DNA from: Elusimicrobiaceae bacterium
GTDB lineage: Bacteria; Elusimicrobiota; Elusimicrobia; Elusimicrobiales; Elusimicrobiaceae
Direction: 5' to 3'
Assembly: GCA_017534965.1 (NCBI GenBank)
Contig: JAFXVA010000021.1
Coordinates: 1 to 61,077, forward strand
Length of the DNA: 61,077 nt
Positions 42,779 to 50,834 of the stretch are shown in pieces (position 1 is the stretch's first letter; every line of letters starts with the position of its first letter). A program made the position numbers and the translations under genes. The notes under the pieces are model-generated. The model was given only the letters and a program-made list of their open reading frames with translations. It was not told the DNA's origin and ran no database searches.

Positions 42779-44531
42779 TTTGATTTCCTTGTGTATGGGC
42801 TTTAGAGTTTAAAAGAGATAAAAACTTCTCTTCTCTAATACCCAAAGTTGTTTCAATTACATTTAAAGCATAATCGCCTATTTTTTCAAATCCGGTTAAA
42901 ATATCAGAATATAAGGTTAAAGAAAGCGGCGATTTAACTTGTTTAGAATTATAATCTCTTAAGCCTTTCTGTTCTCTTAAATTATAACGGAGTTCATTTA
43001 ATTTAGCTTCCCTTTCAAGAGCTTTTTTCATAACAATTGCTTTGTTTAAATTTTCTGCCAAAATTGTTTCTCTTGCTTCGTGAACAATAAGTTTTGTGCT
43101 TACACAAATAAGTTCAAGGTTTTCTAAATCTTTAGCAGAAAAAACTTTCCCCTCTTTTGCCTTTTTTAATAGTTTAGCAATATTATTTCCATGGTCGGCC
43201 ATTTTTTCAAGATAATTTGTAAGATCAAAAATCTGCAACACTTCGCCAATCATATTACGGGATAATTGTTCGTGGGCAAGGTTTTGTAAAAAGGCATTTA
43301 TTTTATATTCTAAAATATCGCTGTTATGTTCATAAGTATTAACTTCTTGCAAAACTCTGGTAAAAAGTTTTGGAGAAGTTGTTTTTAAAGCATGCATAAT
43401 TTTGCTTAAAATGATTTCAACTAATTCTGCCATTCTATCGGCTTCTTTAGAAGCTGCTTCCAAAGAAAGTTCCGGTGTGGAAGTTATGCCTGCTTTAAGA
43501 TAAATTAAATCCCCATGATCTTCTTCATTTTTCTTTAAAGGCATAATAAACATAATCAGTTTTTCAAATTGTTTAATAAAGATAAGCATTACACAAGTAT
43601 TAATAACATTGAATATTGTATGAAAAGCTGCCAAATGATAGGGAATACTTGTAAGTAAAACTTCAGAACTTGTGCCTTCTGTAACCCCGGGAACAATATA
43701 TGCAACAACTTTAAGAAGTTGATTAAAAAATATTATTGCCCAACTGACCCCTATTAAATTAAAAAGCAAATGCCCGAGAGCTGCGCGTTTGGCCATTTTG
43801 CTAGCCCCAATTGCTGCAATATTAGCCGTAATTGTGGTGCCGATATTTTCTCCTAAAACTAAAGCTGCGGCTGTAGGATAATCAATTAACCCTTTTGCCG
43901 CACAAGTAATTGTTAAAGCCATAACTGCGCTTGAAGATTGTAAACATATTGTTAAAATTGTGCCTACCCCTACAACTCCTAAAAGCATAAATATATTATG
44001 GGGTTTAAATTTAGTAATCCAAGCTAAAACAGCAGAAGAATTTTGAATATCCGGTATAGAATTTTTAATTAAGTCTAAACCTAAAAACAAAAGACCAAAG
44101 CCGAGCATCGCTTCACCAATACGACGGGCAAAAGGCCATTTTTGAATAAATTGCGAAAAGAAACCAAGCCCTATCATCGGTAAAGCAAACATTGTTATAT
44201 TAACTTTAAAACCAAGTAAACTGATAAACCAAGCGGTCGTTGTTGTGCCGATATTAGCACCGAAAATTACCCCTAAAGCTTGAGATAAAGTTAAAAGCCC
44301 TGCACTTGTAAAGCCAACAACCATAACGGTAGTAGCAGAAGAAGATTGAACAATGGAAGTTGCCGCAATACCAGATAAAGTTGCGGCAAATCTGTTTGTA
44401 GTTGCTTTGGAAATTATGCTTCTTAGTTTAGTGCCGGCTGCTTTTTGCAAGCCCTCACTCATCATCTTAATACCAAGTAAGAAGACCCCTAAACCGCCAA
44501 GCAAATTCAATAATAAGAGAATAACTTTCAT
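42762..44531 (-). CDS. Na/Pi cotransporter family protein with PhoU-like domain
   Basis: Start at 44531 behind GAGG; an earlier ATG at 44546 overlaps that site. The 589-residue product has two inverted transport repeats, each with the QSSSATTVMVVGF or QSSSAVMALTITCA motif, and GANIGTT(T/I)T-type repeats (near 95 and 235), about nine membrane helices up to residue 320, then a soluble PhoU-like helical bundle to the end. It is expected to move phosphate with sodium. First gene of the operon with a kinase and phosphatase, which may link phosphate uptake with signalling. Confidence 0.93.
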   Translation of the reverse strand: MKVILLLLNLLGGLGVFLLGIKMMSEGLQKAAGTKLRSIISKATTNRFAATLSGIAATSIVQSSSATTVMVVGFTSAGLLTLSQALGVIFGANIGTTTTAWFISLLGFKVNITMFALPMIGLGFFSQFIQKWPFARRIGEAMLGFGLLFLGLDLIKNSIPDIQNSSAVLAWITKFKPHNIFMLLGVVGVGTILTICLQSSSAVMALTITCAAKGLIDYPTAAALVLGENIGTTITANIAAIGASKMAKRAALGHLLFNLIGVSWAIIFFNQLLKVVAYIVPGVTEGTSSEVLLTSIPYHLAAFHTIFNVINTCVMLIFIKQFEKLIMFIMPLKKNEEDHGDLIYLKAGITSTPELSLEAASKEADRMAELVEIILSKIMHALKTTSPKLFTRVLQEVNTYEHNSDILEYKINAFLQNLAHEQLSRNMIGEVLQIFDLTNYLEKMADHGNNIAKLLKKAKEGKVFSAKDLENLELICVSTKLIVHEARETILAENLNKAIVMKKALEREAKLNELRYNLREQKGLRDYNSKQVKSPLSLTLYSDILTGFEKIGDYALNVIETTLGIREEKFLSLLNSKAHTQGNQNGRTK

Positions 44532-44588
44532 TATAAAAATCCTCATATATATTATATAAAATATAAAGGTTCTCTTAATTTAATAAAA

Positions 44589-44622
44589 AACAGCGGAAAT
44601 TTTAAAAATTCCCGCTGTTTAA
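44589..44622. terminator. Terminator of the DUF885-like gene
   Basis: AAACAGCGGGAATTT / AAATTTCCGCTGTTT stem with T-run leftward. Confidence 0.85.
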
Positions 44623-44642
44623 TTTAATTTAGAACTTAAAAA

Positions 44643-46457
44643 TTAAAAGTAAGTTGTATTAAACAAACTATCAATAGGTTTTGCTTTATAAGATTGTTCA
44701 ATACCTTCTTCTAATACATTAAGAGGAACTCTGCCGAGTGAAAGAATCTTTTCGTTAAATTCTTTTTGATTGAATTTATCTTTAAGTTTCTTTTGGAACT
44801 TAGCAGTAACTCTTTCAAATTCTTTTTCACCTAATATATAAGATAAGGCCTGAGCAGGATTAACAGCCATATAGTCAACTTGTGCTGTTGCTTCTTCGTC
44901 GTTAATACCGGCACTTATAAGCATATCTAAAGTTTGGGTATAATTTAATTCTTTAGTTTGCATTTTGACATCTGCTAAAGCATACAAGACTCTCTTATAA
45001 TTAAGCCAGGCAATATTTATGATATCAGCTTCATCATCAAAATAACCTTGATTTTGGGCAAGTTTCAAAGCATAAGCACTCCACCCATTTAAGTAGAACA
45101 TATCATCTGAAACATTAACTAATACCTGTTGTTCTTCTGCCGTAGCATTATAACTTAAACTGATACCGGGAATCAATTTTTGTGCTACATCAATTTTGAT
45201 ATCAGAATAAGTAAACGGCTTAGAGAACATATCTTGATTGGTTTCTTCTTCCGGAAGATTTAAGAGCAAATCACTAGTCTTTTTAGAGGCAAAAGGATAA
45301 GGTGCCAAATAATAAGAAAGTGAGTTGTTATTTCTTAAAAATTTAGGATTGTTTTTTAAAAACAAAGGTAAAGAAGGCATAGAAACAAGTTCTTTTTCCG
45401 TAAAGAAAGAGGCCGCTTCTTTATAATTATTTGCATAAGTTTGAGCGATATTATAAGTTTCCGGTGCTTTGGCAAATTTAACACTTCTAACAATATAATA
45501 ATCAGAAGGTAAAACAAGCATATTGCCTAAATCATCTAATCTTTGGGCTTGCTCTTCTTCATTTAAAATCTCAAGAAGATAGGGCGAAAGCAAATCAACA
45601 AGAATTTGTTTTCTTATAACAAGTTCATCTTCTAAATATTTTGTATGCTGGGCAATTGTTCCGTTTATGAAGTAAATATCTTTAAGAAGATAAAGGTAAT
45701 TTTCTTCACCTAAACGGAAATCCGAATAGTTTTTTGTTTCTAAAGTTGTTTTTAAGAATTCATAATAACTTTTCAAAGCTTCTTTTGCTTTTTTACAAAC
45801 TTCAGTTACTTTTGCTTTTGTTTGTTCGGCTTTTGCCATTTTTTCAAGAGAGTCATAAATATCGTCGAAAGAAAGATAGGCCTCTTGTGTTTTTTGGGCA
45901 GCTAAGCGAAGTCTTAAATCCGGAGCATTACGTAAATTTTCTTTACCCTGTTCAAGAATTTGAGGTAAGGCCTCAATTCTTTTTATGATATCACGCATGC
46001 GGTCTTCTTTATTTGCATATTCTTTTTCCATAATATCATAAACAGAAGATAAGGATTCCATATACCACATAGGATCTTGATTAAGTTGATCCAAAGTCTT
46101 TTCTTCAAAAACTTTCTTATTTACTTGTTCAAGCAAAGTATAATATTGCATTCTTCTTTTAACGGAAAGTTTTTTAGGGTTAATTGATTGCAAAGTTTTT
46201 TGTAAAGCTTCAACAGCTTTGCCTCTTGTAATTTGGCTCTGTTTATCTCTTTGCAAAAGTTGGTCATGATATATGCCGGTTCCAAGACGGGTTGCTTCTT
46301 CCGGATACATATTAGAGAGCAAGGCCAAATATTTATCCCCTAATTCCATAATCTTATGGTCGGCCATAAGGACATTTGTTTCTTCTGTTATTACTTGTGC
46401 AAATGCCCCTGAAAATAAAGCACCTACTAATGTTAAAGCTAGGAAAGTTTTCCTCAT
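44643..46457 (-). CDS. Secreted DUF885-family relative lacking the metal-binding motif
   Basis: Start at 46457 behind AAAGGAG (a GTG six bases upstream is possible). Sec signal ending GAFAQ. The roughly 600-residue helical protein follows DUF885 (EEATRLG near 55; GWSAYALKLAQNQGYF near 475, the EGWAxYxExL motif; PAQALSYILGEKEF near 545). Where active members have HExxPGHHLQ, this one has AQKLIPGISLSY: both His and the Glu of the zinc motif are lost. It is probably a non-catalytic member with a binding or structural role. Only gene between two terminators or promoters. Confidence 0.75.
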   Translation of the reverse strand: MRKTFLALTLVGALFSGAFAQVITEETNVLMADHKIMELGDKYLALLSNMYPEEATRLGTGIYHDQLLQRDKQSQITRGKAVEALQKTLQSINPKKLSVKRRMQYYTLLEQVNKKVFEEKTLDQLNQDPMWYMESLSSVYDIMEKEYANKEDRMRDIIKRIEALPQILEQGKENLRNAPDLRLRLAAQKTQEAYLSFDDIYDSLEKMAKAEQTKAKVTEVCKKAKEALKSYYEFLKTTLETKNYSDFRLGEENYLYLLKDIYFINGTIAQHTKYLEDELVIRKQILVDLLSPYLLEILNEEEQAQRLDDLGNMLVLPSDYYIVRSVKFAKAPETYNIAQTYANNYKEAASFFTEKELVSMPSLPLFLKNNPKFLRNNNSLSYYLAPYPFASKKTSDLLLNLPEEETNQDMFSKPFTYSDIKIDVAQKLIPGISLSYNATAEEQQVLVNVSDDMFYLNGWSAYALKLAQNQGYFDDEADIINIAWLNYKRVLYALADVKMQTKELNYTQTLDMLISAGINDEEATAQVDYMAVNPAQALSYILGEKEFERVTAKFQKKLKDKFNQKEFNEKILSLGRVPLNVLEEGIEQSYKAKPIDSLFNTTYF

Positions 46458-46537
46458 TTTCACAAACTCCTTTTAAAATAACATAATTAGATTTTAACAC
46501 TTTTTTACCATTTTGTGCAATTATATTAAAATTTTTG

Positions 46538-46543
46538 TATAAT
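46538..46543 (+). promoter_or_regulatory. -10 element of the tRNA-Lys gene
   Basis: TATAAT 12 bp before the tRNA; a weak TTGTGC lies 19 bp further upstream. Confidence 0.45.
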
Positions 46544-46555
46544 TTATATAGAAAA

Positions 46556-46628
46556 GGGCCATTAGCTCAGTTGGTAGAGCAGACGCCTCTTAAGCGTAAG
46601 GTCGTGAGTTCGAGTCTCACATGGCCCA
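46556..46628 (+). tRNA. tRNA-Lys (CTT)
   Basis: Seventy-three nt, GGGCCAT/ATGGCCC acceptor with discriminator A, D arm GCTCAGTTGGTAGAGC, anticodon loop CTCTTAA (CTT), T loop GTTCGAGTC. CCA is not encoded. Confidence 0.95.
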
Positions 46629-46641
46629 CTTTTTATAAGAG

Positions 46642-46674
46642 CGTAGAACACATTTTTTGCGTTCTACGTTTTTT
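46642..46674 (+). terminator. Terminator between the two tRNA genes
   Basis: CGTAGAAC / GTTCTACG stem followed by TTTTTT. Confidence 0.75.
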
Positions 46675-46681
46675 AACACAA

Positions 46682-46763
46682 GGGCGGATGGCGGAATTGG
46701 CAGACGCGTACGGCTTAGGACCGTATGGAGCAATCCTTAAGGGTTCAAGTCCCTTTCCGCCCA
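46682..46763 (+). tRNA. tRNA-Leu (TAG)
   Basis: Eighty-two nt with a long variable arm, GGGCGGA/TCCGCCC acceptor, discriminator A, anticodon loop CTTAGGA (TAG), T loop GGTTCAAGTCC. Trigger factor starts 17 bp downstream, so they may share a transcript. Confidence 0.94.
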
Positions 46764-46780
46764 CTTTTTGAGGAGAAAAT

Positions 46781-48061
46781 ATGTCAAACTTTGCAGTAGC
46801 ACAAGATAATGAAGTTTCCTATAAGGAAATTGAAAAAAAAGGTTGTAATGTTAAATTAGAGGTTAAAGCAGAAGCTTCTTTAGTAAATAAATGTTATACT
46901 TCAGCCGTAGGCCAAGTGCAAACAAAAGCACAAATTCAAGGTTTTAGAGCAGGTAAAGCTCCCGCTGATTTAGTTAAAAGAAATTTCCCGGGCCACATTC
47001 AAGAAGCCGCTATTGATTTAGTAGTTCGCAGTGCCGCCGCAAAAGCAATTGAACAATCTAAAATTCAAGCAGTAATGACCCCACTTTTAACAAAAGCAGA
47101 TTTTAGTTCTTTAAAAGAAAATGCCCCTTGGTCTTTTGAAATTTCCGTTGATGTAGCACCGGAAGTTGACCCTAAAGATTATAAAGGTATTGAAGTAACA
47201 AAAAAATCTGCCGATGTTACACCGGAAGAAATTCAAAAAAATATTGATCATCTTTTAGAACATAATGCCCGCCTTGAAACTTTAGGCGCAGATGCCGTTG
47301 TTAAAGAGGATAGTTTTGTAGTTGTTAAATATAGCGGTTCTAAAAACGGCGTTGCTCAAAAAGAATATACCGCCAATGAAGAACTTATTAATATGAAAAA
47401 CGACCAAAATATCGCCGGTATGGCTGATGCTCTTAAAGGCGCTAAAAAAGGTCAAATTGTTAAATTTGATACAAAAATAGGCGAAGATACTATAAACTTT
47501 ACTGTTGAAGTTCAAGAAATCAAAACAAAAATTATGCCCACCTTAGATGATAATTTTGCAAAAGATATGGGTTTTGACAGCGTTGAAAAACTTAAAGAAA
47601 CTTTAACAAATAATTTAAAAGAAGATGCCAAAAATGCAAGTGAAAGAGATTTTGTAAATCAAATTGAAGAAGCCCTTGTTAAAGCAAATAATTTTGAACT
47701 TCCGCAAAGCTTAGTTGCTTATCACACAAATTTGGCAGTTGAAAACTTCTTAAACAGAATGTTCGGCGGTAAGAAACCTGATTTGACCGACGAGAACCGC
47801 AAACATTTTGCCCAAAGAATGCAACCTTCTGTTGAAAAAGATTTAAGAATCGGCTATCTTGTTCATGCTATTGCTAAAAAAGAAAATCTTGTTGCAACCG
47901 AAGCAGATTTACAAGCAGAATTAAAGAAAGCTCTTGAGCAAAACCCTAAACAAAAAACACAAGTTGAAAAGTTCTTTAAAGAAAGAAAAGAAGAAATTCT
48001 TGCTTCTTTAAATGAAAAGAAAGTGTTTGAATATCTCAAGACAAATGCTAAAGTAAAATAA
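46781..48061 (+). CDS. tig: Trigger factor
   Basis: A 426-residue protein with GAGGAG before the ATG. The ribosome-binding signature appears as QGFRAGKAP near residue 52 (GFRxGxxP). A PPIase-like domain (VVKYSGSKNGVAQKEYTANEEL to GQIVKFDTKIG) is present but diverges from FKBP, and then comes the helical C-terminal chaperone domain. It binds nascent chains at the exit tunnel. Not linked to clpP/clpX here, unlike the classical order. Confidence 0.9.
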   Translation: MSNFAVAQDNEVSYKEIEKKGCNVKLEVKAEASLVNKCYTSAVGQVQTKAQIQGFRAGKAPADLVKRNFPGHIQEAAIDLVVRSAAAKAIEQSKIQAVMTPLLTKADFSSLKENAPWSFEISVDVAPEVDPKDYKGIEVTKKSADVTPEEIQKNIDHLLEHNARLETLGADAVVKEDSFVVVKYSGSKNGVAQKEYTANEELINMKNDQNIAGMADALKGAKKGQIVKFDTKIGEDTINFTVEVQEIKTKIMPTLDDNFAKDMGFDSVEKLKETLTNNLKEDAKNASERDFVNQIEEALVKANNFELPQSLVAYHTNLAVENFLNRMFGGKKPDLTDENRKHFAQRMQPSVEKDLRIGYLVHAIAKKENLVATEADLQAELKKALEQNPKQKTQVEKFFKERKEEILASLNEKKVFEYLKTNAKVK

Positions 48062-48074
48062 GTTTGATTAACTC

Positions 48075-48112
48075 AAAAAACCCGTTATTCTTTTTAGAAT
48101 AGCGGGTTTTTT
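48075..48112 (+). terminator. Terminator of trigger factor
   Basis: AAACCCGTTATTC / GAATAGCGGGTTT stem with a T-run. Confidence 0.9.
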
Positions 48113-48186
48113 ATATATTTTTTTGCTTTAAATGCCAATTTGCCCTTTAGTCTTAAATATAGTATCATTAAGTGATAGAGGTTTTT

Positions 48187-48789
48187 ATGGATATAATTTT
48201 ATCTGCAGTTGTAACTTTGATTTTGGTAATGGACCCTTTTGGGAATATTCCGCTTTTTATTACAGCATTAAAAAAAGTTTCCCCCGAAAGGAGAACAAAA
48301 GTTCTGCTTAGGGAACTTTTTATTGCTCTTCTTATAATGCTCTCTTTCCTTTTTGCCGGCACAAAAATTTTGGGTTGGTTTGGTATTGCGCCTTATTCTA
48401 TGAGCATTGCAGGAGGTATAATTTTGTTTATTATCTCTGTTAAACTTGTTTTTAATTCCTCTTTAGAAGAAGAAACAAAATTAAGCCCTAAAGAAGAAGA
48501 ACCTTTTGTTGTGCCGCTGGCTATACCGCTTATTGCCGGGCCTGCAAGTTTGAGTATGATTTTAATTCTTTCTGCAGGGCCTATGTCAAAAGCACTTTTA
48601 GTATTAATAGCCATCTTAATTGCCTCTGCTTTTAATGCGGCAGTGTTAATGCTTTCTTTTCCGATAAGTAATTTACTTGGTAAAAAAGGGCTTATAGCTG
48701 TTGAAAGATTAACCGGTATGTTACTTATTTTAATGTCAGTAAACATGGTTATGAACGGCATTAAAGATTTTTTAATTACTTTAAAATAG
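48187..48789 (+). CDS. MarC/SNARE-type membrane protein
   Basis: Start at 48187 behind AGAGG; a GTG at 48172 is less likely. The 200-residue protein has six membrane helices and MarC motifs: VMDPFGNIPLFI near 14, FAGTKILGWFGI, SIAGGIILFIIS, VPLAIPLIAGPASLSMILIL, and ERLTGMLLILMSVNMVMNGI near the end. The function is not established (older multidrug-resistance naming has been withdrawn). First gene of the redox/ClC cluster, 7 bp before the next. Confidence 0.92.
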   Translation: MDIILSAVVTLILVMDPFGNIPLFITALKKVSPERRTKVLLRELFIALLIMLSFLFAGTKILGWFGIAPYSMSIAGGIILFIISVKLVFNSSLEEETKLSPKEEEPFVVPLAIPLIAGPASLSMILILSAGPMSKALLVLIAILIASAFNAAVLMLSFPISNLLGKKGLIAVERLTGMLLILMSVNMVMNGIKDFLITLK

Positions 48790-48796
48790 AGGAAAA

Positions 48797-49600
48797 ATGA
48801 AAAAATTTTTAATATTCTTATTTTTACTTACCCCTCTAATTTTGGTTCTAATTCCTTCCAAAAAGCAAGATATATATTTATTATCTCCTAAAAATGAAAA
48901 ACCTGATGTTTATGTCTTTACCATGATATCTTGCCCCTATTGCCAAAGCTTTAAAAAAGAATTTCTTCCCAAGTTAAAACAACAATTTAAAGGTAAAGTA
49001 AATTTTTATGATTTTGTTCTTTCAGACCAAAAAGGAATGCAATTATATTCTAGTGCTACAAGCCAATGCAATAAACGCGGGGTTCCGCTTTTAGTTGTAG
49101 GCAATAAATGCGTAAACGGCTATCCGGGAGACATAAAATATCACGCCATACAAGCAATTAACGATACTCTTAAAGAAAAAGGCTTTGAAGCCGTACCTAC
49201 TCCTACCACTAACAAACAAACAGCAACAAATACAAAGCCAACACAAAAATCAAATCTAATAAATAATGGTAAACCCACTATTTATGTTTGGCTATCGCCA
49301 ACTTGCCCTTATTGTAAGAGATTTAAAAGTGAACTTTACCCACAATTAAAAAGAATGTATGGCAATAAAGTTAATTTTTATGAACCGTCCAATATTGTTT
49401 ATCCAGGTTCAGAAGAAGAAAGATTTTTTAAGAATAAAGCTAAATATTGTAAGGGAAGAACTGGGGTCCCCCTTATACTAGCGGGTAGCCACTGTGTTAT
49501 CGGCTATTCCGCAGCTAAAAGGACTGAAATCTTTGACGCAATAGAAAAATTTCTTAACGAGCGTGAGATCCAGACCGGAAAAGTAAAAGTTTATTCATAA
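48797..49600 (+). CDS. Membrane-anchored protein with two thioredoxin-like domains
   Basis: A 267-residue protein: N-terminal anchor (FLIFLFLLTPLILVLI), then two thioredoxin-like domains facing outside. Domain 1: ISCPYCQSF (C46, C49), GVPLLVVGNKCVNGYPG with an extra Cys105. Thr/Asn-rich linker 135-155. Domain 2: SPTCPYCKRF (C170, C173), GVPLILAGSHCVIGY with Cys233. The GVP turn before the extra Cys is the cis-Pro loop. A CPYC active site in both suggests glutaredoxin/Dsb-like thiol exchange in the periplasm. The next gene supplies a DsbD/CcdA-type membrane reductase, a probable electron source. Confidence 0.85.
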   Translation: MKKFLIFLFLLTPLILVLIPSKKQDIYLLSPKNEKPDVYVFTMISCPYCQSFKKEFLPKLKQQFKGKVNFYDFVLSDQKGMQLYSSATSQCNKRGVPLLVVGNKCVNGYPGDIKYHAIQAINDTLKEKGFEAVPTPTTNKQTATNTKPTQKSNLINNGKPTIYVWLSPTCPYCKRFKSELYPQLKRMYGNKVNFYEPSNIVYPGSEEERFFKNKAKYCKGRTGVPLILAGSHCVIGYSAAKRTEIFDAIEKFLNEREIQTGKVKVYS

Positions 49601-49633
49601 AAATTTTAAATGATATTAAGGAGGAATCTAAAA

Positions 49634-50830
49634 ATGTATATAAAAAGACTACTATTAGTATTGACAATTTTAATTTTACCTTTTGCCTTATTTGCACAAG
49701 AAAATATCTCCACAAATGAAATATTTGCTGAAGAGCAACAAGAATTATCACAAAAACAAAATGTTAAACCGGATGTTTATGTTTTTACTTCCCCCACTTG
49801 TGGGCACTGCTTACATTTTAAACAAGAATTTTACCCACAATTAAGAGAGGAATTTAAAGATAAAGTTAATTTTATAGATATAGATACTTCTGATGGAAAA
49901 GGCAATTTGCAATTAAGAGATATGGCTGCAAAATATGGCTTTAAAGAATATGGCGTGCCTTGTTTAATAGTAGGAGATAATTGCCTTATGGGATACCCGG
50001 GCGAAATTAAAATGAAATCCGATAAGGCAATAAATTCCGCTATTGAAGAAAAAATAAAAACAGCACAAATCAGTGAAGTAAATTCAAAAGAGGCCTTTTC
50101 TAAATTTACTTTAACAGCTATTATTTTAAATGGGCTTATTGACGGCATAAATCCTTGTGCCTTTGCTGTAATTGTGTTTTTAGTTTCCTTCTTAACAATT
50201 TACCGCTATGATAAAAAGGAAGTTATTTTAATAGGTTCCGCTTATTGTTTAGCCGTATTTATAACTTATATTTTACTTGGTCTTGGCTTATTTAAAGCCC
50301 TTTATGCTTTAAGTGGTTTTCAGACCTTTATAAAGATTTTTTATATCGTAACAGCAAGCATTTGTTTTATTTTATTTGCTTTAAGTGTTTATGACTTCTT
50401 AGTCTATTTAAAAACAAAAAACAGCAAAGAAATGCTTTTAACTTTATCTACGAATTTAAAGATAAGAATAAATAAAATTATTGGTTTCTTTTTAAGAGGT
50501 AAAAACCACTCCACAATCGGCTTGGTTTTGGCTTCTTTGGCTGTCGGATTTAGTGTTTCTTTAGTGGAAGCCGTTTGCACAGGACAGGTTTATATACCGA
50601 CTATCGTTTTAATTATGAAAGATCCCGCTTTGCGTTTGAAAGCCTGGCTTTATTTGCTTATGTATAATGTAATGTTTATTTTACCTTTACTTTCCGTCTT
50701 TATACTTTGTGCTATCGGTATTAAATCAGAAGGAATAAATAATTTCTTTAAAAAGCATTTAGCAGTTGCAAAACTTTGTTTATCTTTAGTGTTTTTAGGG
50801 CTTGCCATAATGCTTTTATTAAACATTTAA
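49634..50830 (+). CDS. Thioredoxin-like domain fused to a DsbD/CcdA-type membrane reductase domain
   Basis: Start at 49634 behind AGGAGG; the frame upstream lacks a site. The 398-residue product has a signal (ILILPFALFAQE), a thioredoxin-like domain with SPTCGHCLHF (C56, C59) and GVPCLIVGDNCLMGYPG (C117), then six membrane helices with GINPCAFAV (C175) and VEAVCTGQVY (C315), the Cys pair that carries electrons across the membrane in CcdA/DsbD. In DsbD the thioredoxin part is C-terminal; here it is N-terminal. It should hand reducing power to the tandem thioredoxin protein upstream. Confidence 0.88.
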   Translation: MYIKRLLLVLTILILPFALFAQENISTNEIFAEEQQELSQKQNVKPDVYVFTSPTCGHCLHFKQEFYPQLREEFKDKVNFIDIDTSDGKGNLQLRDMAAKYGFKEYGVPCLIVGDNCLMGYPGEIKMKSDKAINSAIEEKIKTAQISEVNSKEAFSKFTLTAIILNGLIDGINPCAFAVIVFLVSFLTIYRYDKKEVILIGSAYCLAVFITYILLGLGLFKALYALSGFQTFIKIFYIVTASICFILFALSVYDFLVYLKTKNSKEMLLTLSTNLKIRINKIIGFFLRGKNHSTIGLVLASLAVGFSVSLVEAVCTGQVYIPTIVLIMKDPALRLKAWLYLLMYNVMFILPLLSVFILCAIGIKSEGINNFFKKHLAVAKLCLSLVFLGLAIMLLLNI

Positions 50831-50834
50831 AAAT

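Noticed and set aside
46535-46771. Open frame over the tRNA-Lys/tRNA-Leu genes
   Set aside because: Overlaps two clear tRNA genes.
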